Origin: Prostheceraeus crozeri
Lineage: Eukaryota; Platyhelminthes; Polycladida; Euryleptidae
Direction of reading: 5' to 3'
Assembly: GCA_907163375.1 (NCBI GenBank)
Contig: CAJQUW010006842.1
Coordinates: 5,001 to 69,000, forward strand
DNA length: 64,000 nucleotides
Shown: piece by piece, positions 12,233 to 24,411 of the stretch
Layout: every line of letters starts with the position of its first letter
How positions within the stretch are numbered: position 1 is the stretch's first letter
Program-made: the position numbers and the translations under genes
Notes under the pieces: generated by a model
The model's input: only the letters and a program-made list of their open reading frames with translations
What the model was told of the DNA's origin: nothing
Database searches by the model: none

Positions 12233-15200
12233 ATGTCAGTTTTAGGCAAACCTCCTAAGGATCTGTCAGTATCAGGTTCCCCAGATGAGTTTCAGCGTTG
12301 GATAGACAATTTTAAGAACTACCTCAGTGTAGTAGAAATAAGTTGCAAGTTCGATTCTCCACAGAAACACGCGTTGCTTCTTAATTGCATCGGGGAAGAT
12401 GCCGTTAGAGTAATCGCGGGGTTAACATATGATGTTAGCACAGATCCATATGGAAAGCTTATAGATGCGTTGAACTCATATTTTGTTCCCAAGTGCAATC
12501 TTACTTACGAGAGGTATCGTTTTAGGAAGCTTGAGCAAGGTACCGGTCTCCGGTCACGTCGTTCGTGAATGAGTTGCATATTGTCGCGAAAAAATGCGAT
12601 TTTGAAAACAAGACAATTGATGCTGTAGTTAACCAAAATATAAGGGACCAGTTGATACTAGGAATCAATTCGGATGAACTTCGTCGGAGACTTTTGTCGA
12701 TTAACAACCTGACATTGGACCAGGCAGTTACACATGCAATCACGTTTGAAAGTACCAGTGAGAAGATAGAGGAAATGAAATCTAGAGATAAGCCAACTGA
12801 GCATGCGCCGAGAAATTCTGGAATTCTTGCTGTCAGATCCCGCAGTAATTCACCACAGAATAGGTTGTCCAGTGACTTTAGGCGAAGTGTTAGATTTAGT
12901 TCGCCACGCCGAAGTGAACAAGACCAGAGAATCATCTGTAATTACTGCCGGCGACCCGGTCACATTAAGAGGAACTGCTTTAAGTTGTTGCGCATGCAGC
13001 AGCCAAAGAGAGACTCCAGTCCAGGGACTAGTCGTATTGCCTCTCTTTTTATTATTTCGGATTTGGATGACATTGAGAGAGGAGAGCTGAAGGAAGTTGG
13101 GTGCCAATTTTATGATATATCTGTTCGGGGCATAGTGGACACAGGTGCCACGATATCTTTATTGTCACAAGAGTTTGTAAATCAGGCAGGACTTCAGAAG
13201 GGAGTTCGAAAGGCTAGACATCAGGCTCTTCTGCCTGACGGCAGAATTTTGAAGTTAGATAAGGCCATTAGCGGCCCTCTGAAAATAGGCGGAAATTGTA
13301 ATGAAATCTTGTTTTATGTTGTACCTTCGTCAGTAGGCCTACCTTGTGACTGTTTGTTAGGAATGAATTTACTTGGAAGGTTCAGATCAATCCAGCTAAA
13401 TGAAGAAGGACCTGATTTGATTCTGACTTTGTTGCCAAAAACCTTGTCTGAATTTCCAGATGTTTTTGATAAGCCACTTGGCAGAGCTTGTTATACAAAA
13501 GAGCCGTCTCCAGTCATTGAGGTCAGTCCAGAATCGCTCCCACATCAGTGCAAAGTAAGGTCCATAAGCCCTCGGAACTATCAAATATGCAAGGAACAGG
13601 TGAAACAGCTATTGGAAGCCGGTATCATCGAGGCATCTAGGTCCCCTTGGAGGCATGCTCCGGTTATTGTCCCTAAGCGCTCAGGTGGCTATCGAATGGC
13701 TATTGATTATAGGCCGGTGAATAGCCTGACTAAAGGTGATGCTTACCCGATTCCAAATGTACAGGAACTTTTGCAGCGTTTAGAGGGTTGTTGTGTGTTC
13801 TATACAGTTCACACAGTTTCACAGTTCTATTACCAACTGCCGCTACACCCATCAGATAAGGAGAAAACCGCATTTTATGCGGTCGGCAATTTATACCAGT
13901 TTCGGAGACTACCGTTTGGGCTCAAAAATGCCGTAAGTTACTGCACGCGTGTAATGCATGAACTCTTCCACGATATAACAGGTGTGTCAGTATATGTTGA
14001 TGATATCCTCATTCACGCCAAGAATAAAGCAGATCACGATAAGGCATTATCCGACGTTTTACGAAGAATTCAAGATAGCAATTTAAGCTTGAACATGCAG
14101 AAATGCTCTTTCCATAAAAGCAGTGTATCATACCTACATGTAGGCCATAAGATCAGTGACGGGAAAATTACCCCCGATCCAGAGAGGACAACAACCATAA
14201 GGCAGTTCCCAACGCCGAAAACTCCGAAAGAGTTACAGCGTTTCCTGGGAATGTGCAATTATTTCCGAAATTACGTCCGAGACTTTGCCTCAATTTCTAA
14301 AGATTTGCACGATTTGGCATCAGGAAAAGAAATCACATGGACAGATGCGACGTTACTAGCATTTAATAAGCTCAAAGATCAATTGTCTGATGGCGTTTTG
14401 GTCCTCCCGAGGTCTGAAGAGGAATTAGTGTTGAGCATAGATGCATCAAATGATTGTGTAGGGGCTTGCCTCATGACCAAAGCTGGACAGCCAGTTTCAT
14501 TCGCATCGAAGAAGCTCACCGAGACAGAGACACGTTGGAGTACTATCGATAAGGAGACGTTCGCGATTGTATGGGCCATGCAGAGGCTGAGATCTTTCTT
14601 AGTTGGGAAAAGATTCACGGTGTTAACAGATCACCAACCCTTGAAATACCTTTTACAAGCAGATAGCGTCAGTTCCAAAGTTCATAGATGGAGAGTGTTG
14701 GTTTCTGAGTTTGACTATGATGTTAAATACATCCCAGGGAAAGAAAATGTTGTTGCGGATGCGTTATCACGAGTTTATTCGATTGCCGAAGATGGAGAAG
14801 TTTCGGTTGAGGTTGATGTTATCAGAAGGGCCCAGAAAGATGACCCAGTATTCAAGATTCTTTTCAAAGCAATTGATAGAAATGACAGTCGCCAACCAAA
14901 TGGAGTGTCCCAGCAGCTTTGGTGTTGTAAGAATGATTTATCAATCAAGAATGGAATTATTTACGTGAAAGACAAACTCCTAATTCCTCCCCGGAAACGA
15001 ACTCAACTCTTGACAGCACTGCATTATGGACACCAGGGGATAGAGAACATGATACAGAAGGCGACGAGCACATATTTTTGGCCAAACCTCCGGCAAGACG
15101 TGCGACACTTTGTCCAACATTGTAGAATATGTTCAATGATTAAACCTAAGTTCGTGAACGCGCAGCTGAAGCCATACCTTTTAGATGCCCCTCTTCAAAT

Positions 15201-16025
15201 GATTGCAACAGATTACATTGGACCGCTTCCATCAGATGGAGGTTATCAATATATTTTGGTAATCATGGACGCTTTCTCTAGGTTTCCTGAGGCCTACCCA
15301 GTGAGGGATATGTCTGCACGAACGCTTATTGATAAATTTCGGGATTTCTTTTCACGGTATGGGTTTCCTGACGCTATCCTGTCTGATAATGGCACACAAT
15401 ACAGAAGCAAGGAATTTTTGAACTATTTACGCAATTTCGGAGTTAAGAAATTATTTACGAATACTTACAGGCCTAGCTCAAACGGTTTGTGCGAAAGGTT
15501 TAACGGACGCTACAGAAGAAGCTTAAATGTTTGTTACTCGAACAAAGATTGGAAAGCAGTAGCTGGAGACATGTTTTGCCGACCGCCTTAATGGCAATAA
15601 GAAATGACATACATGCAACAACAGGGTACACACCTAGCGAGCTTTTTTTAGCCTTTAGAGTCAAGGACCTCTCACTCCCACCCCTTAGCGACCGATACCT
15701 TTCTCCGCAGCCCTTCGGTTCTGCCGCGCAGAACATTGCTAAGCGTAGGCATAGAGTAGATGCACATAGACGTTATGAAAATAGGCAATTCCCTCCCGGC
15801 TCAGAAGTACTTGTCAAATCTCCAGTAGTCAAGAAACTTGAGGCACCAGGAACTACGGCTGAAGTTGTTAGTCAAGTTGATAGACATACAGTCATGGTTA
15901 AGGAAGGGGGTAGGATTAAGAATGAATCGACTGCTAGGTTATCACCTTTGCCCGTCAAGAATCGTATGATGTCCGAAACTAAAACGGAGGAGGCGGAAGA
16001 ACGGATCATACTCGATAGTGAATGA
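12233..16025 (+). pseudogene. gag-pol: Gypsy gag-pol coding region
   Basis: The coding region of the LTR element. Visible parts: a gag capsid-like segment from 12233; a nucleic-acid-binding CCHC knuckle (CNYCRRPGHIKRNC) at 12937-12978; an aspartic protease with DTGAT at 13138-13152; reverse transcriptase with the catalytic YVDD at 13993-14004; RNase H around 14430-14650 (LSIDAS, TDHQPL); an integrase HHCC zinc finger around 15020-15140; and the integrase DDE core with TDYIGPLP near 15209, LSDNGTQY near 15379 and the Glu in GLCERFNG near 15485, followed by a C-terminal tail to 16025. Fossil copy with about two breaks overall. Confidence 0.92.
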
Positions 16026-16349
16026 CTATCGCCGACCGTCGAAAGGAGATGGGATCGAGTGAACGAGGAAGGTGCAAGAAGTGAAGACCGACCACAGACA
16101 GGAAGGACTGGTGAAACGCGAAATCAGGAGAGAAGAAACCAAGACCACAGAGGAGCCGCAGGGCGCCGTCGCGCTTCCGAGACTTTGAGATGACCTCGAG
16201 TGACATTAATGTCGACAGTGATAGTGAGTCTCATAGTGAGTGACATCGCTGTGTATAGTGATGGTGTGATTCTCACTAAGTGATTGATTTATGAGTGTTC
16301 GCCTTTTCAGCCTCTTTGCTGTCTTCTCCATTAGTGATTGGACTCTTTT

Positions 16350-16366
16350 CGAAAGAAAGGGCGAGT
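16350..16366 (+). promoter_or_regulatory. Polypurine tract
   Basis: The purine-rich run CGAAAGAAAGGGCGAGT lies immediately before the right LTR, where second-strand priming of LTR elements starts. Confidence 0.65.
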
Positions 16367-16506
16367 TGTGATGTTTATCTGTACTAAATATATATGTTAT
16401 CATGGATTGTAAACATTTGAATATGTGTTTCAATAGAAAAGTGAACTTCGCACTGGACTCTTGACTTCTGTATATTTCAACATGTACCTTTTATAGAAGA
16501 GTCACA
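16367..16506 (+). repeat. Right LTR, 140 bp
   Basis: Identical to 11975-12114 by eye and followed by the GTTGC duplication at 16507-16511. Confidence 0.95.
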
Positions 16507-16726
16507 GTTGCATACAATTCTTCCTTTCTAGGAAACCGAAGCGCGCGCAGATGAATCTAATTTTGTGATCACAACTCTACTACAGCTTTTTCGTCAGGCT
16601 TTCCTACCATAATGCTAATCAAGCAAATTTGAAATATATCATTACTTTTCACTGCACATTTTCGCGAACCAAACATCATTCGTTCAAATGTTCATTTATA
16701 AAGCCACACAGAATAGGCCTACCAAC

Positions 16727-17225
16727 TATGAAAGCTCGATATCTATGACTTTCTGGCCATGAGGGCATAGAAGGTTGCAAGGATATACATTTTTAGATTC
16801 CTTTGAGCAGGCATAGACAATGCATGTTATTTCCCATGGCTGCACTTCTTTATATTTACCACACACAATCCAATCAAATTTTGATTTCTGGAGAAAGATA
16901 GAATGCATATTATGAAGTTTCGATATCTATGATTAACTGGCAAGAAGGGCATAGCAGCATCTTGAGGTACACAGTTTCAAATACCTCTAAGCAGGCTTAG
17001 CTAATGTCTGCTGCTCCTTATGGCTGCACTTTTTTCCACTGCCCACACAATCCAATCAAATATTGATTTCGAGAGAAAATAGAATACTTCCTATGAAAAT
17101 TCGATATCTGATTTTCTGGCACGAAGGGCATAGAAGATTTTAAAGATATACATTTTCAAACACCACTAGGCAAGCAGTATCGATGCATACCACTACTTTT
17201 GGCTGCACTTTTATACACTTCTACT
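16727..17225. repeat. Diverged tandem repeat, 183-bp period, about 2.7 units
   Basis: Units start at 16727, 16910 and 17092, each with TATGAA followed by TCGATATCT and GGGCATAG. Each unit continues with GGCTGCACTT and, in the first two, with CACACAATCCAATCAAAT. Periods are 183 and 182 bp; the third unit stops near 17225. The units differ at many positions, so the array is old. Nothing about it suggests coding. Confidence 0.8.
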
Positions 17226-17612
17226 TGTCTATTTATAGACGCAATGTCAAAGCTATCAGATTAGTCATCATTTCAGAGGCAACGCGCAAAGAGGCAATGC
17301 AGCCCTCGGATGCAGAAATACACGCTAGAATGGTTAAAGGTTGTTATCAACCCGTAAACTGTCTGTGTGTGTGAGAGAGAGAGAAAATTAATAATGCAAA
17401 GATCCTTGTAGTTTATCAACTTTGCGCGTTTGGTTGAAACCCGTGGCTCATTTGTGCTCAACATCGAAGCGGCCGCCCATCGCTTCCTGAAGAGCTTGGT
17501 CAGCTGGTGGAGTCAGAGCTTTGAAATTAACAATCGATTTCAACAGCTGCTGGAAAGCTGCCGAATGATTTTGAAGAATCGTTATCTTCGATGCATAAGA
17601 TGAAGAGATTGT

Positions 17613-20380
17613 CAGGGTTGCCGTGGGGATTGATATTTGAATCCCCACCCCATACCCACAGAAAAACCTGTGGGTATCCCCACAGAATCCCCACGCCCCC
17701 ACAGGATAAGCCTCTGATTAATATGTTGCTTCTGTTCGTATAGAATGCTTGATGTCCAATATCTCCATCTCAGTGGAGCTTCTCCACATCATTCAACGAT
17801 CCGAAGGCCGTATTTGACTCCAGAGATGTGGAATGGGAGTCCTTGAAGAAAGTCACCAACTGCGTGTTGTAACTTTTATGACTTTTCTTTCCTATCTTCA
17901 GTATAGGCCTATTGCTCTTTAAAATTGTAGTAGTCAATTTTCTATCATCATTGAGCCTTGATTCTGACTTGCCATCTAGAAATTATTGTACCGAAAATTT
18001 AACTAGATGCTCGTTCAATGCACACGTATTTGACTCACAAATTTCATTTGGTTGCATTAGCAGATGAGTGTTCTTTATCTATCTCTACTGATTCGTAAGT
18101 TTTTGTCGTCTGCTGCCAGCTCACAATACACGTACAGTTTACATAGGTTCTTCTCATTCCGCTCTTAATTCTTTAATGATTCATGAGACATGACACCATT
18201 TTTCCATAAAACTGCCATAACGTAGTTTACCGTAAACGCAATTCTATCTCGAAATGTTTCTTTTTAATAGTATGACGACATAGTCTTTATTTTTCTTGCT
18301 TTTATAACAAATCGGTTATTGATCAGCTTGTGCTTTTCAAACTTCATCTTTTACTCACTTTGGATTTTTGGTTCACTTAACCTAGTTATTGAACATGTCG
18401 ATCCTACTTCATTTTGCCACTGGATTATTTTAAGGGTACAATTTTTGCATTACTGCTCCCTTACAGGAGACACATTTGTATAAAAATTCAACAACTATAC
18501 ATGTAGACTAAAGGAAACATGGCCATATTAAAATGTTGGGATGAAATATTAATACGAGTATGTACTTAGCTCTGCACAACACTCGAGCATTGCATATTGC
18601 GCTATTTTGAAATTTCGATGTTTCTTATATTCGTCTTTTACCGTTCGCTGTTATAACAGTAGGCAACCAGTCTATATCAAATAAGATCAAACCTAAGCTT
18701 ACATTACATCATGCATACATGTTATGCGAAGCATTCTCATGAAATATACACACACTCATTTCAAAAGAACTATGCTTAAATTCCTCGCTGTAGACAATCG
18801 TGATTAAGTACATGTTTCACAAAGCAAGCAAGAATATTTATCAATATACGAGTATCTATTGACATTTTAATTGTTAGTTTAAGACCTGAAGGACCATAAT
18901 GTCCCCACAATATTTTTAGTCAGCTGCTTTTCGTGAAGACTCGATTTTTACTCCAAAGAATTTTAAGTGCATGTATTTGGCTGTTTTGATAGATTATATA
19001 CGAGTTTCACGTGTTGCATTTGTGAGAATATAGTCCCGGGCTATCCTGTACGTTGGTATTTGGAGTTCCTAATGTGAGGATTTTTCATTCGTTTGGTTGC
19101 TTATAGTGGTACCATTTTCAAATAATAGGAAGTTCATCAAGATACAAAGACAGGGTTGAACATAAATTAAAAATATTCACATGTTGCTACACTGCCAGTA
19201 CTTCAAAATGGTCAATCTATCACAAAAAGTCACCTGTCAAAAATTCTTATGTAGGCTTTCACTAAATGTTTGCGGTCTACCAATGTGTATTGTAGGCATC
19301 GTTTATTACTCAGTGGATCATGCCATGTTCATATGTGTGAATATTCCCTTATATTCGTTAATTGATATAATTTAGCAATCATTGATAATTCTATCTCCAT
19401 TAATGCCGATAAAGAAGTAAAATATCAAAGCGAGTTTGGCCTCTATGCATCTCAAGTCTAGAATTGTTTCGCAGTAGAAATCGACTATATAGGCCTACAC
19501 GTAGTGAAGGAAAAATCTTTGAATCAATCTAATCTACTATTATGAATAAAGACTTCGACGAAAATCGTCCTGATATACTCGACCACTCATGTCATCGAAT
19601 TATTGCACAATAATTGGGAGGATGTTGAGCCATTTGTGTATGATGATGAAATGCAGCACAATGAATCATTTATTGAGGTACACTTAAGTGTGCAGTTGAG
19701 GATGTCTATCAGATGAAAATAAATGTTCTGACAAGTCGCGGACAAGTGAAAATCTTAGCTTTCATCATGACTATGACTGCAATGCGAGTAGATGGCTTAC
19801 AGTTGAATGATGGTGTGAGAAATCTTTATCACACTGTTCATGTATCCGACGAAAATCATTCAACATTTTCATGTGTCTTGCTTTGTGGGCAGGACCCAAC
19901 AGGTCTTCTACCGGGTATATCATAATTAGTTTAAAATCTAGGTTAATAATTATTAATCGCATTGATCACGCAAGCTTAATTATATCACAAATAATTTTAT
20001 CAGCTATTGTTACTATTAGAACTAATATTTGTGAGTCTCCATTCGGCTCTGCAGGAAAGGAGACTTGCAGAATTCTTCCATTTCAGACGTCCTTGACACA
20101 CCTAGAACTATCATTATAAGTCATTCAAAATTATTGAACGTGTGTTACTAATGTGAAAATGATCAGCATTGCTATTTCATTCATTTTAAGTGGTGAGATG
20201 AGTAGGCTGCGTGATACTTTGTAATTCAACATCGAAGTTGATTGTGTGATATGATGTCAGTTCCGATTGTTTCTAGTGAATGTCAAAAATCTTCAGAATC
20301 CCCACAGAATCCCCATAGAAGCCCTATGGGAGCTGTGGGGATGGCCTCAATCCCCATACCCACTCCCCACGGCAACCCTG
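17613..20380. mobile_element. Non-autonomous hAT element, 2,768 bp
   Basis: Terminal inverted repeats are a perfect 17 bp (CAGGGTTGCCGTGGGGA at 17613-17629 and its complement at 20364-20380). They are flanked by a perfect 8-bp target duplication GAGATTGT at 17605-17612 and 20381-20388, the hallmark of hAT. Both ends hold dense copies of GTGGGGAT and variants in both orientations within about 90 bp, as expected of subterminal transposase-binding repeats. No hAT transposase motif is visible inside. A short stretch near 19.56-19.68 kb reads WEDVEPFVYDDEMQHNES on the plus strand and could be captured coding sequence. Confidence 0.9.
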
Positions 20381-22181
20381 GAGATTGTACAACCAAATAT
20401 TAGTTCGAATCAAATCAAGAATTCGCAGTCTCCTGATGATGGCGTTCTTGCTGCGCGCTTGGAGTTTACTTAATCGTTTCTTGAACAACATTTTGTGGTT
20501 AATTCTAACAGATGTTAAGTGAAATTGACTACGAGCTGATTACATGTTCATGAAAGCAGTCAAGATATTACGAACAATACCATCAATTTGTAAAACATAC
20601 ATAGACTTGCTCAATATGGACATAAGACATTTCATAACATCACTTCATTTTCATCCTGGCCATCCCCTGTACTTGTTCAATAACTGTTTCATCTGTGCAA
20701 GAATCCAAAACGCCATGTCCTCATACAACCGAGACTTCAAACAGTGAAATGCGGGCAGCAATCGAAGAGGCTTGATGTGTCACGTTCTTGGAATAAAGTG
20801 CCCTCTAAAGTTAACCACCTCTGAAGTTTTGATGAAAAAACATGAAAATACGCAAACCACTGTTTCACAATGTTTAAAATCTTATGGATCTAACTTTCCT
20901 TAGTCTAGAATTAATGGCCCAGATTCTTCTAATCAAAGTTGTTTTTGCAGGACCTGTTTTAAAAATCAAAAAAATAGAGCAATCAAAGAAGCGCATAATG
21001 TCTACAAATCGTAGGCTGTAAGCATGAAATATCATACTTGTACAAGAAAAGTTCGGGCTTTCACAGCCATACAGGGATTATGATGGAAGATACGGTCGTA
21101 TCTGATGGTGCGCAGTGCACGAGGAGATCTTCGAATTTATGCCCGACGACAGATTGCTATAATTTCTATTCATGCCTGAACTATCATGGATGAAAAAACA
21201 CCTGAGACATGGACCATAGATGTCGATGAACAGTAATCGCATTGATAGATATGTAAAAGCGGAGGGCATGAATAGGAAATTGTGGCTCCATTGAAAATAC
21301 ATTGAAATTGGCGGGCATAAATTGGAAATTTCCGATTTATCCCCAGCAACCTTTGATAGAATGCATGAATACTATTTAAATGCCTATCTATGGTCCTTCG
21401 GTACATGAAATCAATGACTTGGACTTTCTACAAAGTGTAAAGCCTGATATCAGTGATATATCATACACCTAATGTACTAGTGCCTCTGATGCGAATACTC
21501 ATTTGAAATGTTATCTGTAATGCTTCATCTTTCTAACGCTTGTGTGTGCAGGTTACTTCTTACTGTCAGTAGCTCCTTAATCATCATATTGTAATGTTAT
21601 TCATAGTAACGTAAATATTGCTTGCTTTGTTGCCGTCGGCATGAGAATGAGAATTGAACTGAGTAAGTAGGAATTGTAAAGCAGTAAAAAACACCTTTAG
21701 TCGTTTGCAATCTGGATACATGGATGTAAGACAAAGTACCAACTAAACTTTGTTCCCAGATAATTGCCTCGTTGACATTTCTAAGCTGAAAGTTAAGGCT
21801 CCTAAACATTGATTCTCCTACAAGAGCACACATCGATATAAGGCCGATTTTCCTGTCTTTATTCATGCATCTATCTATGGCAATGTCATATAAAATTCAG
21901 CAGGTGAATAAGATAAATGGGGCATTTTAGGAATCTGAGACATCCTTTTCTTCTACTGAATTTAAGTAAAGGAAATATAAATATACTCGTAGGATTATTT
22001 AACCCTTTAAGGACGACAATCAAACTACATATTTTGTGTCAATGTTTCTTGTGCTTTTTATGCCTAAAGAAGCAAAACAACATGTTTCGACTCTAAAAAC
22101 ATCTACTTACATGAATTTTGCGCATTTTCTGTAGGTGGTCCATAAATGGACCACTAGACGTCAAAGGAGTCCTATGCTGTA

Positions 22182-22665
22182 CTACTCATGAAATCGATAG
22201 TAGCAATTTCGTTCTGAATTCAAGCAAAGATGAACATTGCACATACTGCATTTCATGTTAGAGCGAAAGTTCGTCTTCTTTGTCGAGCAATGATGACAAC
22301 GGCCTCTTTGGCTTGAATGAATAAGCAAATGCTGACAGACAGGCCGAACGTCCAGACGACGTTTCTTGCTGCCAACCGTTTCCGAAGACGATCTCTTGCG
22401 AGATAAAAACGATGCCACGAGTGATCGAACAACAACTTGTCTGAATTCCTTCGAAGACAGTTTTGATTCTGAATGCGCACAATCTTTGAAAACAATGTAT
22501 GAATTGCAGATTGACATATCCAGCATGTCGAAAACAAACGAAGGTAGTATTTGTACTTTGCACGAATATCAATTTCGAAAGCATCTTTCAACTGATCGGC
22601 CAAGTCAACCCCACCCAGGGGCGCGGCAGGGTAAAAAAATCTGGACTCACGATTCTATTTGTTTG
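22182..22665 (-). pseudogene. piggyBac transposase, C-terminal part
   Basis: Minus-strand remains of a piggyBac transposase, which joins element ends at TTAA. Upstream to downstream: GVDLADQLKDAFEIDIRAK (about 22620-22560), the part of the catalytic region that in the family contains GGVDxxD with the last catalytic Asp, then YKYYLRLF, LDMSICNSYIVFKD (about 22526-22485), and the cysteine-rich C-terminal domain (CHHC...CSMCNVHLC...C, about 22285-22205) that in this family binds element ends. One frame change separates the first two pieces. The N-terminal and central catalytic regions are not recognisable; the 22.78-23.0 kb stretch is very AT-rich and the GC-richer 23.10-23.34 kb may be N-terminal sequence. 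Confidence 0.88.
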
Positions 22666-23331
22666 CGCTACTACCAGTACATAAACTATTTTAGACGAAA
22701 GGTGAAACTACAAATTGTAGTTTCTTGCAGCCGTGACTATAAAATTATGACATTATTTATTCATTAATAAAACCTAAGCTACATATACTTCCCTTTATTT
22801 ATTATTTTTATTTTGTTATGTACGTATATATATTTGCTTTTTGAAGACATTCAATTTTGAGTTAATTAGTTGTAAGTAAATTTAAGTTATTTTATATTAT
22901 TAATGATATTAATTAATTAATTATTTAAGATCTGTTTCTATATTTATAATTTCTATGTAATATTCAAATTTCATTATTTGATTCATTTATTTCATTTTCT
23001 CCAGAAGATGAGACGTTGTTTTTGAAATATTTCGCAAGAAATGATTGCAGACTTTTAAATAATTATCAATCATATTTTTTAATGCAATGTTTTGAACTTA
23101 TGGATGATAACAGCGATGAGCATGGTTTGTACCGGAATGGGCTGGACGTACATGCGTCTGTGCGTCTGGTTGCCGGCGCCCCTGACCCCACCCATGTAGA
23201 AGTCTCTGGCTCCTCAGCAGACGTATTCCCGAATAGCAGTCCGATAGCCGCCTCAGCTGCTCTTCTCCTCGGTCGAATGGGCGTGCGCGTTCAGACATCA
23301 TCTGAAAATGGTAAAGCATCGCATGTCTTCT

Positions 23332-23408
23332 CGTCAACTGACATAACTCAGGGGTAGAGTGGTGAGCCTAGCTCTAGCGAGCGAGAGTTCGAATCCCTCT
23401 TTTGACGG
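23332..23408 (+). repeat. tRNA-like sequence inside the piggyBac element
   Basis: CGTCAACTGAC...AACTCAGGGGTAGAGTGG looks like an acceptor 5' strand plus A box. GAGAGTTCGAATCCCTCT looks like a T arm with B box, and TTTGACG can pair with the 5' CGTCAA. The anticodon arm does not fold cleanly, so a SINE head or tRNA pseudogene is more likely than a working tRNA. Confidence 0.4.
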
Positions 23409-24297
23409 ACGTCAAGCAGACCTCTACTTCAGTCATGATTTTTCTTTACTGTTACATCATCTTTGTTTTGCAGCCTAGTGGCCACTTATGTACGTAGCGC
23501 GCCTACTTCTATTTCATACTGCAAACTAGGCGCAAAATATCATTTAGGCCTACAACTTGTATGCCTACTTCATTGTTATTGATGCGAGTCACTAATAATT
23601 TCAGCTCTACCATCTGATGTCAATTTTAGCTAAATGTTACTTCTTTACATATACATGAAGTCATGATATCCTGCTAGATTTGGTATCAAATTTAAAATAC
23701 ATCATAAAATAGCCTCTTTTAGACTCCTTTTACGCCTGGTGGTCCAAATATGAACCACCACTACAAAGTAATACTGAATATTGAAAAATTGTAAATGTTG
23801 CTATACCAACGGTTGGAGAGTGTTGGGGATGGTCAGAAGTGATAATAGTTTGTGATAAACATACAAAAGCTTGTTTTGAAAGGAAGATATTCGTCACTTA
23901 CCGAAACACTGACTTGAAAAAATATTTTCTTGTCGCCAGATGATTGCATTGACGATTGAATCAAAATGTTTCAACTTAAAACAAAATTGAAGAGTTCGGA
24001 TTTAATTTATACATCGTCTTGAATATATCCATGTGGTATAACTGGCTCTAGTGCAGTTAGATGAAAATATACAGATCATATAAGAGGTGGTCCATTGTTG
24101 GACCACCAGTCCTCAAAGGGTTAATATCTTGAATGTTTATGATGACTCTCGTCGGTTCTCATAATATGAGTATGACGTCATGATACAATAGGCATTTGGC
24201 CTTAGGAAATTAACATAGATGTCGGGCAACGGACTTTTTTAGCATTTGAATCAAAGCCATGATGTCCCAAGCAGTGGCGGGAGCAGTTAATCGATTC

Positions 24298-24315
24298 CGC
24301 ACAATTAATTGTGCG
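24298..24315. repeat. Perfect 18-bp palindrome
   Basis: CGCACAATTAATTGTGCG, within a wider region rich in GATTC/GAATC words (AATCGCGCGATT nearby). No element ends could be assigned. Confidence 0.5.
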
Positions 24316-24411
24316 ACAGAATCAATCGCGCGATTCTTGAATGACCAAGAATCGCACGATTTTTAAGCGATGTGACTTCTCAATGAACTTGCACGGGTGT
24401 TCGATCCGTAT

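Larger units (their letters stand above)
11975..16506 (+). mobile_element. Gypsy-type LTR retrotransposon, near-whole and young
   Basis: A 4,532-bp element with two identical 140-bp LTRs (TGTGATG...GTCACA), a 5-bp target duplication GTTGC at 11970-11974 and 16507-16511, a primer-binding site and a gag-pol coding region. Domain order is gag, CCHC knuckle, protease, reverse transcriptase, RNase H, integrase, the Ty3/Gypsy order, and there is no envelope region. The short LTRs and the tRNA-Ser-type primer site fit Mag-like clades, which is an inference. It looks almost whole with about two breaks. LTR identity over all 140 bp indicates a recent insertion. Confidence 0.95.
22003..24120 (-). mobile_element. 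piggyBac element, 2,118 bp, degenerate
   Basis: Flanked by TTAA on both sides (21999-22002 and 24121-24124) and bounded by inverted ends starting CCCTTTAAGGAC and, on the other strand, CCCTTTGAGGAC. GGTGGTCC...GGACCACC palindromes sit just inside both ends (22135-22157 and 24086-24108), with a related one near 23738-23759. The transposase is on the minus strand with its C-terminal end next to the left terminus. Copy 2 of the host repeat gives the empty site with one TTAA. Confidence 0.93.
20697..24158. repeat. Unnamed dispersed repeat, copy 1 (split by piggyBac)
   Basis: The sequence 20697-22002 continues at 24121-24158 and matches 31931-33211 closely along its length (by eye a few per cent difference, with small indels). 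It is non-coding on both strands, with no terminal inverted repeats that I can see. A diverged third copy of part of it lies near 62.1 kb. The piggyBac insertion at 22003-24120 is absent from copy 2, so it postdates the spread of the repeat. Confidence 0.85.

Noticed and set aside
17346-17390. GT/GA microsatellite considered as a structural signal
   Set aside because: Short imperfect dinucleotide run with no further context.
21170-21406. 78-codon minus-strand frame conserved between the two copies of the dispersed repeat (also 32395-32631)
   Set aside because: Conservation only reflects the close identity of the two DNA copies; the frame has no motif, and the overlapping frame in another phase is equally conserved.
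22366-22767. Plus-strand 133-codon frame inside the piggyBac element
   Set aside because: Antisense of the piggyBac transposase C-terminal region, which has clear family motifs on the minus strand.
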